Notes: generated by a model from the letters alone, not told the origin. 64,000 bases of DNA from JTS-RE37 sp963756115 (GCA_963756115.1 CAVWMN010000010.1:1116001-1180000), one strand, 5' to 3'; counted from the stretch's first letter, positions 1 to 9,607 are shown. Numbers and translations are program-made.

Positions 1-546
1 ACCAAATGATCTGTTGCCAATAATCGGGTTCAGGGGATTTGTATTGATATCTATATCCGGGGCAAAATTGATATGCACGCCCAATCTTTTGGCGTGCTTT
101 CCTATCTGGCGGCCAACTTTTTCCACCACAGTACTATCGCGTATGGCCCCCAAAGTCATATTCCAGGGAAAGGCGTAGGTTGAATCGAGCCGCATCGATA
201 GTCCCCATTCGGCATCCATACCAATTAACAGGGGTACTTTCGATTCCGATTGAAAATGATTGGTAAGCCTGGCCTGCCTGCCGGGGCCTCCTTTGGAGAA
301 GATGATGCCCCCGAGTTTATGCTCTTTTATAAGCGCATCTATTTTACTGGTTTCAGCCGCTGTGGCCTCAGAGGTAACGAGGACCATGAAGAGCTGCCCG
401 ATCTTTTCATCGGTGGTCATGGTTTCATAGAGCGATTCCACCCAGATCTGCTGCCCAAGACTATCTGCCGCCACCAAAGGGTTTTGCTGGGGATAAACGC
501 AGGAAATTACATAAATAGTGAATAAAAGAAACAGGGAACTTCGCAT
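1..546 (-). CDS. Glycoside hydrolase family 3 N-terminal part (partial, runs off the window)
   Basis: The minus strand is open from an ATG at 546 to the window edge (182 codons, no stop), so only the N-terminus is present. It starts with a short hydrophobic signal-like segment (MRSSLFLLFTIYVISC), so it is probably exported and possibly a lipoprotein. Recognisable GH3 features follow: a TDEKIGQLFMV segment, a KEHKLGGIIFSKGGP segment, PLLIGMDAEWGLSMRL, and near the edge HAKRLGVHINFAPDIDINTNP. These match the beta-N-acetylhexosaminidase (NagZ-like) branch of GH3. In Bacteroidota such proteins often carry a C-terminal beta-lactamase-like domain, but that part lies outside the window. The likely role is release of GlcNAc or related sugars from glycans or muropeptides. 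Confidence 0.85.
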   Translation of the reverse strand, partial: MRSSLFLLFTIYVISCVYPQQNPLVAADSLGQQIWVESLYETMTTDEKIGQLFMVLVTSEATAAETSKIDALIKEHKLGGIIFSKGGPGRQARLTNHFQSESKVPLLIGMDAEWGLSMRLDSTYAFPWNMTLGAIRDSTVVEKVGRQIGKHAKRLGVHINFAPDIDINTNPLNPIIGNRSFG

Positions 547-678
547 AAACAGACTAGTCTAAGGTACTAACTTAAAACAGAAAAAAATATTGCATTTCGT
601 CGAAAAGAGCCGGTGTGGCGGTATGTAGTGCCATGGGCCGCCGGTAGGGACCACAGGGGTGTTCCTGGTATGATATCT

Positions 679-1161
679 TTACATAAATTTACTATGCCAG
701 CTTTCCGAAGCAGGGATTTCCCAATGGCTTTCATATTCGAATTTGTTCGCAACAAGGTTATTAAATACTATTGTATTTGGTGAAACCGCCTTCTGCTTCG
801 CCATTGCCTTAAAATCTGCCAATGGTTTGTATGCAACATATTCGCCCTGTTTGTAAGAGACATTCATTTTATCCAGAAGATCCATCCTGTATTCCTTCTC
901 CAGCTCCTGGATAAACCGTACAGATGCATCAATGGAACACCCGGATGCCGCATTTTGTGACTGATCCAACGCAAGTACTATAAACCTGTTGTAGCGGATT
1001 TGGTACGACGCCTTAAGTTCCGCCCCGTGGGCGGTCCAATCCCTGATAAAATTATCCAGCTTTTGTCTGAGATCCGGCAATTCAGTAGCGGAAAACGCCC
1101 TGCTCGCCTGATAAATCCAGACTCGGGATGTTTCGGGTAATGTTTCAAAAGGAACCAGCAT
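679..1161 (-). CDS. Conserved flavobacterial protein (often named ABC transporter ATPase, no ATPase motifs)
   Basis: A protein of about 160 residues beginning MLVPFETLPETSRVWIYQ; an ATG three codons upstream (1170) is also possible, but the family usually starts at this methionine. I recognise it as the small conserved protein found beside the Fe-S/MCE operon in Flavobacteriia. Databases commonly label it ABC transporter ATPase, yet there is no Walker A, Walker B or ABC signature in it, so that name is not supported by sequence. It is soluble, with no signal peptide or membrane segment. It is the last gene of the minus-strand run that starts at the amidase, about 80 bp after the HdrB-like gene. 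Function unknown. Confidence 0.75.
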   Translation of the reverse strand: MLVPFETLPETSRVWIYQASRAFSATELPDLRQKLDNFIRDWTAHGAELKASYQIRYNRFIVLALDQSQNAASGCSIDASVRFIQELEKEYRMDLLDKMNVSYKQGEYVAYKPLADFKAMAKQKAVSPNTIVFNNLVANKFEYESHWEIPASESWHSKFM

Positions 1162-1243
1162 GAACTTCAATTTAGGGGGGTAATATAACCAATCTACCGG
1201 AGCTCGATTGTTAATTCAGGTTAAAATTTAAGGCAGCAGGTCC

Positions 1244-2038
1244 TTACAGATCCTGTGCCCGGGCTATCAGTTCGGCTATATCCATAACAGCGACATTTTT
1301 TTCCTGGTCCTTGTTCTTGATACCATCGGTAAGCATGGTATTGCAAAAGGGGCAGGCCGCTGCGATGACAGCCGGTTCAGCTTCCAATGCCTCCTCCGTT
1401 CGTTCGATATTGATATCCTTATCCCCTTTTTCCGGTTCTTTGAACATCTGGGCGCCCCCGGCGCCACAACATAATCCCTGTTTTTTACACCGTTTCATTT
1501 CTACCAATTCCGCATCCAGCCTGCGGATCAGGTCCCGCGGAGCTTCATAGATGTTATTTGCCCTTCCCAGATAGCAGGAATCATGGTAGGTAATCCGTTT
1601 GCCTTTGAACTGCCCTCCTTCAAGGGTCATCCTTCCCTCTTTCAGAAGTTGTTGCAAAAATTGGGTATGGTGCACCACTTCATACGTACCCCCAAGTCCG
1701 GGGTATTCATTTTTAATCGTATTAAAACAATGGGGGCAAGCCGTAACGACTTTCTGAATTCCATAGCCGTTCATTATCTCTATGTTGACTGCAGCCTGCA
1801 TCTGAAACAGGAATTCATTACCCGCCCTTTTGGCCGGGTCCCCGGTACAGCTTTCCTCTGTCCCGAGAACAGCGAAGGAAACCCCGGCCTTGTTCAGTAT
1901 CCTGACAAAGGCTTTGGTAATCCTTTTCGACCGGTCATCAAAACTTCCGGCACATCCTACCCAGAACAGGACTTCGGGCATTTTCCCTTCTGCAAAAAAC
2001 TCGGCCATTGTGGGTACTTTGATATCGCTGTTCATCAT
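1244..2038 (-). CDS. HdrB-like (Fe-S)-binding protein with two CCG domains
   Basis: 264 residues with the two cysteine-rich CCG domains of the heterodisulfide reductase subunit B / LutA / GlpC family. Cysteines are at C29, C64, C101 and C104 (ACPHC) in the first half, and C155, C190-C191 (CCGAGG) and C229/C232 (ACPFC) in the second. Such domains bind an unusual 4Fe-4S cluster and transfer electrons. No membrane segment, so it is probably cytoplasmic and docked to the membrane Fe-S protein encoded 12 bp upstream (2051-3376). The electron donor and acceptor cannot be read from the sequence. Operon order with MlaD-like and amidase genes is typical of Flavobacteriia. Confidence 0.88.
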   Translation of the reverse strand: MMNSDIKVPTMAEFFAEGKMPEVLFWVGCAGSFDDRSKRITKAFVRILNKAGVSFAVLGTEESCTGDPAKRAGNEFLFQMQAAVNIEIMNGYGIQKVVTACPHCFNTIKNEYPGLGGTYEVVHHTQFLQQLLKEGRMTLEGGQFKGKRITYHDSCYLGRANNIYEAPRDLIRRLDAELVEMKRCKKQGLCCGAGGAQMFKEPEKGDKDINIERTEEALEAEPAVIAAACPFCNTMLTDGIKNKDQEKNVAVMDIAELIARAQDL

Positions 2039-2050
2039 CTCTTTCGTTGA

Positions 2051-3376
2051 TTATGCATCGTTGCGCCAGTTGAGTCGGTCCATCTGGTTGAAAGGCCATG
2101 GTGCCCCGTTATTTTCGATATTGCCCATCATATTGTTAAGATCTGCTGTTGCGGCAGATTGTTCCATTACGAGATACTGCCGCATATCCATGATGATGGA
2201 TAAAGGGTCAATGCTCACAGGACATGCTTCCACACAGGCATTGCAGGTGGTGCATGCCCAAAGTTCCTCCCTGCTGATATAATCATCCAGCAATTGCCTA
2301 CCATCCGGTATAAAGGTTCCATTGTTCGCCTCTATGTTTTTCCCAACTTCTTCCAGCCGGTCCCGGGTATCCATCATTATTTTTCGGGGTGACAGCTTTT
2401 TGCCGGTAATATTAGCAGGACATTCACTGGTACATCTGCCACATTCGGTACAGGTATACGCATTCAACAGTTGCACCCATTCCAGATCCATAACATCGGA
2501 GGCCCCAAATTTATCAGGGGGGGCAGCATCGGGCTGGGGTGCTGCATACGGATCCGCTTCCGGATCCATCATTAACCTGACCTCCCGGGTTACCGCTTCA
2601 GAATTTTCCATCTGCCCTTTCGGTTTTAGTTTTCCGTAATAGGTATTCGGGAAGGCCAGCAAAATATGGAGGTGTTTGGAATAGTACAGGTAATTGAGAA
2701 AGAACAATATTCCCAGGATGTGCATCCACCAGGCCAGGCGTTCGGTAAAAATAAGGGAACTGATGGTCATACCGTCAAAAAGGGGGGCCAGCATCCCGCT
2801 TACCGGAAAAAATCCGGCCTGCGAATAATGAGCGACTTCGCGTAATTGCAACTGGTGGTCAGCGCCGTTCATCGTCAGGAACAGGACCATAAGCACGGCT
2901 TCTATATACAGGATCAGGTTGGCATCAGACTTGGGCCATCCTTTCATTTCAGGTTTGATAAACCTCCCCAGTTTCACTATATTCCTGCGCAGCCAGAATA
3001 TGGTAACGGCAAGTATAACGAGCAGCGCCAATACTTCGAACCCACCGATCAAAATATCGTACAGCAACCCGAGGGGGGCAAATACCCGGTGGGTACCCAG
3101 GATGCCGTCTATAATGATCTCCAGGACCTCGATATTGATGATAATGAACCCCAGGTACACAATGATATGCATGATCCCTGCAATGGGCCTGACAACCATC
3201 TCTGACTGCCCCAGGGCAATCCTCGCCATATTTTTCCACCGTTGTGAAGGGTTATCCCTTAGGTCCGCGTCCCGTCCTAATCTGATATTCCGCACCAACC
3301 TTTTAACATTGCGTACAAAATACCCTATACTAAAAGCAAGGATCAGTAAAAAGATAATATTGGGAAGGATTTCCAT
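2051..3376 (-). CDS. Membrane-bound 4Fe-4S dicluster oxidoreductase subunit (HdrC/DsrK-like)
   Basis: 441 residues. The N-terminal ~245 residues contain about five or six hydrophobic segments (first at 5-20, others near 65-90, 103-128, 155-170, 215-235), like a NarI/DsrM-type quinone-linked membrane module. The C-terminal half has two ferredoxin motifs: C309, C312, C315, C319 and C375, C378, C381, C385, each ending in CP. This suggests electron transfer between a quinone pool and the CCG-domain partner encoded just downstream. The start codon directly abuts the stop of the MlaD-like gene (3377), pointing to translational coupling. Specific substrate unknown. Confidence 0.88.
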   Translation of the reverse strand: MEILPNIIFLLILAFSIGYFVRNVKRLVRNIRLGRDADLRDNPSQRWKNMARIALGQSEMVVRPIAGIMHIIVYLGFIIINIEVLEIIIDGILGTHRVFAPLGLLYDILIGGFEVLALLVILAVTIFWLRRNIVKLGRFIKPEMKGWPKSDANLILYIEAVLMVLFLTMNGADHQLQLREVAHYSQAGFFPVSGMLAPLFDGMTISSLIFTERLAWWMHILGILFFLNYLYYSKHLHILLAFPNTYYGKLKPKGQMENSEAVTREVRLMMDPEADPYAAPQPDAAPPDKFGASDVMDLEWVQLLNAYTCTECGRCTSECPANITGKKLSPRKIMMDTRDRLEEVGKNIEANNGTFIPDGRQLLDDYISREELWACTTCNACVEACPVSIDPLSIIMDMRQYLVMEQSAATADLNNMMGNIENNGAPWPFNQMDRLNWRNDA

Positions 3377-4345
3377 TTATTGATCGTCCAATTTTTCTGC
3401 AGGATCTTCATCAGGAAGTGTATACTCTTTTTGCTTCTTTCCAAAAACAGATACATTCACATACCTTTTCGGATTCAACCTAAAATCCTGCAATAAAAGG
3501 TCCAATTCCCTGGAAGCATTGGAAAGGTTATTGTACAGCTCTTCATTGTGCATTAATTTGCCCAGGGATCCCTCTCCTTTTTCAATCCTGCCCAGCAGGG
3601 CATTGAGGTTGGTGATAGTTGCATCCAGGTTTTCCATTGTTTCCGGGAGGCCAACCTTCGCAATGGAATCTGAAAGTTTAGAAAAGTTGGTGGTAATCGT
3701 ATTGATGTTCCGAATGGAACTGTCCAGTTGACTTTTATTGCTTTCCAGCAGGGTGTTCAGGGTATTGGCACTTTGCTGGAAGCTATAAACCATTTTATTG
3801 AGACCCTGAATACCCTCCCGAAGGTTTTTTTTGGTATCCTCGTCCAGGACCGCATTGAAGTTCATCAACAGGGAATCTGCATTGGAAACAGCCCCTTCCA
3901 CTTTTCGCTGCAGCGGGGTAAGTCGCTGCTGAACCAATTCTGTCAAGCCCGGTTTTGTGTCACTTACGAGGGTATCTCCGGACCTTGCCATGGGCGCATC
4001 ATCAAATACGGGCTTTATCTGAATTCCCTTCCCTCCGATGATACCGGTGTCATAAAGTTCAGCCTTGCTGTTTTTCGAAAAATCAAAATTATTATCCACG
4101 GAAAAGGTTACCACCAGGCTGCCGCTTTGATCCCGGAATCTTATGTCGTTTACCGTACCCACTGCAAACCCGTTGATGGACACCTGCGTCCCGGTCTGCA
4201 AGCCACCAACATTGTCATAGACGGCGTATAAAGTTTTATTATTGTCAAAAAGCGGGGTGGACTTCAGAAAGCTGAATCCAAGAATGAATAAGAGGATTCC
4301 CCCAATAACTATAATCCCTGTCTTAATTTCCCTGGATAGTTTCAA
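3377..4345 (-). CDS. MlaD/MCE family protein
   Basis: 322 residues: a single N-terminal membrane anchor (residues ~10-27, TGIIVIGGILLFILGFSF), then an MCE domain (~35-110) with the typical phrase VYDNVGGLQTGTQVSINGFAVGTV. A long helical region follows, rich in N and L with heptad character (~150-290), as expected of the hydrophobic tunnel-forming needle of MCE proteins. The family moves phospholipids between inner and outer membranes. The companion MlaE/MlaF genes are not in this window; instead it sits between an amidase gene and Fe-S redox genes, the normal arrangement in Flavobacteriia. Confidence 0.9.
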   Translation of the reverse strand: MKLSREIKTGIIVIGGILLFILGFSFLKSTPLFDNNKTLYAVYDNVGGLQTGTQVSINGFAVGTVNDIRFRDQSGSLVVTFSVDNNFDFSKNSKAELYDTGIIGGKGIQIKPVFDDAPMARSGDTLVSDTKPGLTELVQQRLTPLQRKVEGAVSNADSLLMNFNAVLDEDTKKNLREGIQGLNKMVYSFQQSANTLNTLLESNKSQLDSSIRNINTITTNFSKLSDSIAKVGLPETMENLDATITNLNALLGRIEKGEGSLGKLMHNEELYNNLSNASRELDLLLQDFRLNPKRYVNVSVFGKKQKEYTLPDEDPAEKLDDQ

Positions 4346-4400
4346 ATAGATATGTTTTGGGTTCCAAACAAAATTAGAAATAATTTTTAGATGAGCGCTA

Positions 4401-5906
4401 TTATTCAGATACGTATTTCAGGGCCTGCGGGACAGGGATGCGTTTCCCATTCCTGTAGGCGACAATATAAGCAGTAGCATATCCTTTCATATGCGCATTG
4501 GATTCCAGAAGTTTGGCCTCCTTAAAAGATGCTGTGCTGCCATACATGTACCTGAACAGGTTCTTTACAGGTTCTTTGGAAAGTTTGCCCAACCCTTTAA
4601 ATTGCTCCGGTCGCAGTGCAATGTCCTGGGAACTCGCCAGCAGCTGCACCCTGAATTCGATGGTTACCCCTGGGATACCCGGCTTTTCGGCTGGTGTGGG
4701 ACCGGGCGTATTTACAGCCGGTGGTTCTACCGTTTCTTTTTGGAGATCCACCCCGGTCTGTTCCGGGACCTTTTGTACGGCTGTTTCGGGGGATGAGCTG
4801 GTATTGGCGTCCGGGCCCGGATCAGCAGCCGTGTCGTCGGCTTTTTCAACCGCTTCCCGGGTCAAAATCACCACCGCGGGAGATGCGGTTTTATTCGTCT
4901 GGGGTTGATTTTCAACCGGTAGAACCACCTTGTCATCAGTATGGACAAGGGCCAGATCCTTGTTTCCAGGCTCAGCTGCAGGAGAGACCCCTCCCGTAAC
5001 GCCGGCACTGCCAGCAGTAATTTCCTCCGGTTCAGGTATTTCTGTAGCAACCGCTTTTTCAACCGGGGGATCTTTTTTATCCAGAATAACCACGGCAGGC
5101 CCAGCCGGCGTACTTACACCCGCATCCGGGATACTGATATTATCCTTATAGTCAATAACGGCATCGGCTATGGCTTTTCCCATCTCTGCCTGCCCCCTGT
5201 TGGAATTAAGATATACGCCTTCTGCCTTGTTGGTTAAAAACCCCGTTTCCACCAGCACGCTGGGCATAAATGTCTGATGTAAGACTATAAATCCCGCCTG
5301 CTTCACTTTACGATCATTCCTTTTTAAGCGATTCGTAAAATTATCCTGCATCATTTTGGCCAGCATGATACTCTGATCCAAAAATTCTTCCTGCATGATC
5401 GTTAGCCCTATGATCGATTCCGGGGAATCGATATCATATTCCGCGTAGCGTGTTTCGTAATTATCTTCCAGGTAAATGGCGGAGTTTTCCTTTTTGGCGA
5501 TCTCAAAATTTTGCTTGTTGGCATGAAGCCCTAAAACGAACGTACCGGCACCGTGGGCATCCGAGGTGTGGGAATCACAATGCACAGAAACAAATAAATC
5601 GGCGTCCGATTTATTGGCGATTTCCCCCCGGACATATAGATCCACAAAGGTATCATCCTTTCGGGTATACACTACCTTAATATCCTTTTGTTGCAGCAGT
5701 TCCCCTACTTTGAGTACAATATTGAGCGCAATGTTCTTCTCCAGAAATCCATTCCCAAGATTTCCTGGATCGTGTCCGCCGTGACCAGCGTCCAGGACAA
5801 CAATAAACTCGTCTTTTCCTTCATCTGCCTGGTTTTGTACCGTAAAGGAGAACAGGAATGCGGTAAAACCCATTATTAACACCAAAAAAAGCCGTTTCAT
5901 TTGCAT
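4401..5906 (-). CDS. N-acetylmuramoyl-L-alanine amidase with C-terminal SPOR-like domain
   Basis: 501 residues. Signal peptide (~1-22). The Amidase_3 domain (~34-250) has all zinc and catalytic positions: H42 in LDAGHGGHDPG, E56 in FLEKN, H109 in SVHCDSH and E220 in VLVETGFLTN. A low-complexity linker rich in P, V, A and T spans ~255-415. The C-terminal ~85 residues (FRVQLLASSQ ... GYATAYIVAYRNGKRIPV) look like a SPOR peptidoglycan-binding domain. It would cleave the MurNAc-L-Ala bond in the periplasm during cell division or turnover. It is transcribed divergently from the LptD-like gene and heads the MCE/Fe-S run. An alternative start is the Met at residue 3. Confidence 0.93.
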   Translation of the reverse strand: MQMKRLFLVLIMGFTAFLFSFTVQNQADEGKDEFIVVLDAGHGGHDPGNLGNGFLEKNIALNIVLKVGELLQQKDIKVVYTRKDDTFVDLYVRGEIANKSDADLFVSVHCDSHTSDAHGAGTFVLGLHANKQNFEIAKKENSAIYLEDNYETRYAEYDIDSPESIIGLTIMQEEFLDQSIMLAKMMQDNFTNRLKRNDRKVKQAGFIVLHQTFMPSVLVETGFLTNKAEGVYLNSNRGQAEMGKAIADAVIDYKDNISIPDAGVSTPAGPAVVILDKKDPPVEKAVATEIPEPEEITAGSAGVTGGVSPAAEPGNKDLALVHTDDKVVLPVENQPQTNKTASPAVVILTREAVEKADDTAADPGPDANTSSSPETAVQKVPEQTGVDLQKETVEPPAVNTPGPTPAEKPGIPGVTIEFRVQLLASSQDIALRPEQFKGLGKLSKEPVKNLFRYMYGSTASFKEAKLLESNAHMKGYATAYIVAYRNGKRIPVPQALKYVSE

Positions 5907-5983
5907 ATCAATAGTAATATTTCAAGGCATTTCCCATGGTTAAATTTATCGTAATGAGGGCCGAGCAGAACAAAAAATATATG

Positions 5984-5991
5984 TAAGTTTG
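5984..5991 (+). promoter_or_regulatory. Putative -7 promoter box (TAAGTTTG) for the LptD-like gene
   Basis: TAAGTTTG matches the Bacteroidota -7 consensus TAnnTTTG and lies in the divergent gap between the amidase and the LptD-like gene, about 60 bp before the preferred start at 6052. No clear TTG -33 element is seen about 19 bp upstream, so support rests on the -7 box and its position. Confidence 0.35.
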
Positions 5992-6051
5992 GTTCCTAAT
6001 CCCGAAAACATTGGGATACGCCAAATCATTACAAAAATAGGATTTATAGCA

Positions 6052-8754
6052 TTGCAAGCAAACAAACATCCTTTACTTTTCCTGTGGTTGCTTTTATTTG
6101 GCAGCATTTCCCTACTCGCCCAGGAAGATTTGATCCAACCCTTACCTATAGCGGCAGAAAAAGATACCATCACTGCCCCCCTTTTTCCTGCCCCTGTGGT
6201 GCAAGATACTATTCCTGCAGATTCCACCCTAACAGATTCCCTTCAAGGCAAGCCCAGTATCCTTACTGACAAGCTAAAATACAAGGCAAAGGATTATGTG
6301 AAAATGAGTCAGAAAGACCAGAAAATTTACCTGTACAATGAAGCTGAGATCTATTATGAGGATACAGAACTAAAGGCCGGCATCATTATACTGGACTATA
6401 TAAAAAATGAAGTATATGCTGGTCGGATAAGGGATTCGTTGGGTAATTATACGCAACTGCCCTATTTTAAACAAGGTGAAAATGTGGTCATCCCGGATTC
6501 GATCCGCTTTAATTTTGATACCGAAAAAGCATTGATCTGGAATTCGCGTTCGGAACAACAGGCGGGCCTCGGGCAACTGGGAAGCGATGCGATGAAGATA
6601 TATGCAGAAAAGACCAAAAAGGAAAACGATTCCGTCTACTTTCTAAGTGAAGGGAAACTGACTACCTCGAAGGACACCATTGACCCGGACTATTACATCC
6701 GGGTCCGAAAAGCTAAGTTCGTTCCCAAGAAAAAGGTTATAGCCGGGTTTAGCAACCTGTATATTGTGGACGTCCCCACACCGATAGCCCTTCCATTTGC
6801 TTATTTTCCCCTGACTGTAGGCCGTACGGCGGGGATCATGATGCCAACATTCGGTAATGACCCCAACCGGGGTTATTTTCTGCAAAACGGCGGATATTAC
6901 CTTCCCATCAATGATTATGTAGACCTCACATTAACGGGCGACCTTTATACCAATGGAAGTTATGGATTCAGGGGGCAGTCTGTATATGCGAAACGGTATA
7001 AGTTCAGGGGAAATGTAAATTTCAGGTATGAGAACCAGGTCACCAGCCAGAAAGGGTTTGACGACTATAGCCGGGGCACCATTTACAATATCCAGATCTC
7101 CCACGCTCAGGATGCCAAATCCAATCCCAATGCCCGGCTATCCGCCTCGGTAAACCTGGGTAGCAGTCAATATTACCGGAATTCCCTTCTGCAGCAGAAC
7201 CTGCCGAACACACAGGTAAATAACCTTTCTTCCTCTATCTCCTATTCAAAGACCTTTCCGGCGTATCCCTCGGTAAACATGAGTTTAACGGCTACCCATA
7301 ACCAGAACACCAATACCAATGCTGTGGATGTGACCCTGCCCACCCTGCAGGCCAGTATGGAACGGATCTTTCCGTTTGTCAAACGCGAGGGTATTAAAAA
7401 AGGAGCAATCGACAATGTCAATTTTCAGTACGATCTGAATGCCAGGAACAGTATCCGTACCAACGATACTGATTTTCTGACGGCCCGGATGTTCGATGAC
7501 GCCAAAGTAGGGGCGCGGCACCGCATCCCAATAGGTACTAATTTTAAGGTAGCGAAACATTTCAGTGTGAGTATGGGAGGGTCCTACGAGGATATCTGGA
7601 CATTGGAAACCTATAACCAGCGCTTTGACCCGGATACCCAGGAAGTGGTTATTGATACGATCAGCGGATTCGACCGGTATTATCAGTACAACTTCAGCGC
7701 CAGCCTCGGAACCACTGTCTACGGGACCTTCAACCGGGGTGAAGACAAAAAATTACAGGCCATCCGCCACATAATGCGCCCCAGTATATCCTATGGATAT
7801 GCCCCCTCGTTCGATCAGTTTTACGATGAATATATCAATGAAGTCACCGGGCAGCCCGTGCAGTACAGCAGGTTCCAAAACACCCTTTACGGGGCGCCGG
7901 GACTGGGAAAGTCGAATGCGATGAGCTTTTCACTGGCCAATACGCTGGAAGCCAAAGTTAAGGACAAGGACTCCACAGCACTCGAACCAAAAAAGATCAT
8001 GCTTTTAAACAGTTTTAACCTGTCTACAAGCTATAATTTTGAAGCGGATTCCTTAAAATTAAGTCCGTTAAGCATCACCGGGGGTACCAATATCCTCAAC
8101 AATAAGATGTCCATAAACTTTGGGGCGAGCCTGGACCCCTATGCCATCGACAATAATGGAACCCGGATCAATACCTTTAATATTGATAATGGAGGCAGCC
8201 TTTTCCGCCTGACCTCAGCAAGGGCCAATATCAGCTATGCCATCAGTAGTTCCGATTTCAAGGGGGAAAAAGACCCTGATCTGGAAGATCCCTATGACGG
8301 GGACTCCTATGTGGCATCGAGTGGGGGGCGAACGGATGACCTCTTCGGCGAGGCCAATGATTTCAATGATCAGGGGAGTTTTGATGACCGGGATGAAGAT
8401 GATGTCCAGAACCCGGCATGGGGATCCAAAATCCCGTGGGACCTGCGCCTGCAATATGCCATAGGGTATAACAACACGAACCGCCAAAATGAGTTTAGCA
8501 ACCACTCCCTCATGTTTTCGGGGAATATCAGCTTATCCCCCAGATGGAAAGTAGGGGTATCCTCCGGCTACGATGTAAAACGCATGGGTTTCACCATAAC
8601 ACAGCTGCGCTTTGAACGCGACTTAAAAAGTTTTAAGATGAATTTTAGCTGGACACCCTTTGGAACCTATGAACGCTGGAATTTCTTCATCGGGATAAAA
8701 AGCTCCATCCTGCAAGACCTCAAATGGGAAAACAGGAGCCAGCCCCCGAGGTGA
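6052..8754 (+). CDS. LptD/OstA-like outer membrane LPS assembly protein
   Basis: About 900 residues. The frame is open from 5989, but that upstream TTG lies inside a TAnnTTTG box; a TTG at 6052 gives a clean signal peptide (QANKHPLLFLWLLLFGSISLLAQ), so I prefer it. Next comes a beta-rich OstA/LptA-like region (~75-230: KYKAKDYVKMSQKDQKIYLYNEAEIYYEDTELKAG in pieces), then a long beta-barrel region with alternating aromatic strands ending in ...LKWENRSQPPR. This matches the flavobacterial LptD family, which inserts lipopolysaccharide into the outer leaflet with LptE. An acidic, D/E/G-rich loop at ~740-780 is probably surface exposed. Not organised with lpt genes here. Confidence 0.85.
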   Translation: MQANKHPLLFLWLLLFGSISLLAQEDLIQPLPIAAEKDTITAPLFPAPVVQDTIPADSTLTDSLQGKPSILTDKLKYKAKDYVKMSQKDQKIYLYNEAEIYYEDTELKAGIIILDYIKNEVYAGRIRDSLGNYTQLPYFKQGENVVIPDSIRFNFDTEKALIWNSRSEQQAGLGQLGSDAMKIYAEKTKKENDSVYFLSEGKLTTSKDTIDPDYYIRVRKAKFVPKKKVIAGFSNLYIVDVPTPIALPFAYFPLTVGRTAGIMMPTFGNDPNRGYFLQNGGYYLPINDYVDLTLTGDLYTNGSYGFRGQSVYAKRYKFRGNVNFRYENQVTSQKGFDDYSRGTIYNIQISHAQDAKSNPNARLSASVNLGSSQYYRNSLLQQNLPNTQVNNLSSSISYSKTFPAYPSVNMSLTATHNQNTNTNAVDVTLPTLQASMERIFPFVKREGIKKGAIDNVNFQYDLNARNSIRTNDTDFLTARMFDDAKVGARHRIPIGTNFKVAKHFSVSMGGSYEDIWTLETYNQRFDPDTQEVVIDTISGFDRYYQYNFSASLGTTVYGTFNRGEDKKLQAIRHIMRPSISYGYAPSFDQFYDEYINEVTGQPVQYSRFQNTLYGAPGLGKSNAMSFSLANTLEAKVKDKDSTALEPKKIMLLNSFNLSTSYNFEADSLKLSPLSITGGTNILNNKMSINFGASLDPYAIDNNGTRINTFNIDNGGSLFRLTSARANISYAISSSDFKGEKDPDLEDPYDGDSYVASSGGRTDDLFGEANDFNDQGSFDDRDEDDVQNPAWGSKIPWDLRLQYAIGYNNTNRQNEFSNHSLMFSGNISLSPRWKVGVSSGYDVKRMGFTITQLRFERDLKSFKMNFSWTPFGTYERWNFFIGIKSSILQDLKWENRSQPPR

Positions 8755-8851
8755 TAATCGGGGTATCGCTGCCAGGACAGGAATTTGGGTAACCCTTCGT
8801 TCCTTCCATGATGAGCATGCTATCGCTATTTTTAATATAATCCTCAATACA

Positions 8852-9235
8852 ATGAAACAAATTATCCAAACCTCCCAAGCCCCTGCCCCAATCGGGCCCT
8901 ATAACCAGGGGATCCTCGCAGGAAATACCTTATATATATCGGGACAGATACCTGTGGATCCCGCCAATAATACCCTGGTGGAAGGCGATATCCGGAAAGA
9001 GACGCGGCAGGTAATGGAAAACCTCAAGGCCGTTCTCTCGGCTGCGGGCCTGACTTTTGATAATGTCGTCAAATCCTCCATATTCCTTTCGGATATGAAA
9101 CAGTTCCAGGAAGTCAATGAAACCTATGGGGCTTATTTTGATCCGGACACCGCACCAGCCAGGGAAACCGTGGAGGTGGCCAACCTGCCCAAATTTGTAC
9201 GGGTGGAGATTTCCATGATAGCGGTGAAGGGATAG
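8852..9235 (+). CDS. ridA: RidA family reactive intermediate/imine deaminase
   Basis: 127 residues, the normal size of the YjgF/YER057c/UK114 family. Shows the N-terminal APAPIGPYNQG motif, YISGQIPVDP, and the C-terminal DPDTAPARETVEVANLPK segment carrying the conserved Arg that binds the substrate carboxylate. Members hydrolyse reactive enamine/imine intermediates such as 2-aminoacrylate produced by PLP enzymes. Cytoplasmic trimer in known members. It follows the LptD-like gene by 97 bp on the same strand and is followed by a repeat-rich gap. Confidence 0.95.
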   Translation: MKQIIQTSQAPAPIGPYNQGILAGNTLYISGQIPVDPANNTLVEGDIRKETRQVMENLKAVLSAAGLTFDNVVKSSIFLSDMKQFQEVNETYGAYFDPDTAPARETVEVANLPKFVRVEISMIAVKG

Positions 9236-9276
9236 ATGGCATTCCAATAGGATTGGACTGCATTATTAAAGGTTAA

Positions 9277-9600
9277 TGTGCAATGCTTCACGTGCGTTCA
9301 GCATGAAAAAGATCAGGTTAGAAGTAGGATGCTTCACATGCGTTCAGCATGACAAAGACCAGGTAAGAAGTATGAATCAGAGAAGTCCCCTACCGGGAGG
9401 GGATTAAGGGGTGGGTAAAGATCATACTGCACACTGCCACTGAATACTGCTAACTGAGAAGGGCTTCGACTGCCTGCCCGTCCGGCAGGCGTTCAGCCTG
9501 ACATTGGGTCCAACGTTCAATGTTGTGGCTGAATATTCTGAAATTCTTTGAACTTTGAGCTTGGAACACTGAATGCAAAGCTACTGTTTACTGATTACTG
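9277..9600. repeat. Dispersed intergenic repeat cluster, copy 1
   Basis: The 372-bp gap between ridA and the GlcNAc-kinase-like gene has no gene. It contains two copies of ATGCTTCACATGCGTTCAGCA-like sequence (near 9282 and 9332), a CCGGGAGGGGATTAAGGGGTGGG block (~9390), a GACTGCCTGCCCGTCCGGCAGGCGTTCAGCCTGACA hairpin block (described in pieces, ~9466-9500) and an imperfect TACTGTTTACTGATTACTGA end (~9583). All recur, often inverted, at 28866-28998, 33470-33575 and 49911-50180. It looks like decayed palindromic repeat DNA rather than coding sequence. Confidence 0.75.
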
Positions 9601-9607
9601 AAGGAAA

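Noticed and set aside
679..1161. Naming the small conserved protein an ABC transporter ATPase
   Set aside because: No Walker A, Walker B or ABC signature is present; the common database name is not supported by the sequence.
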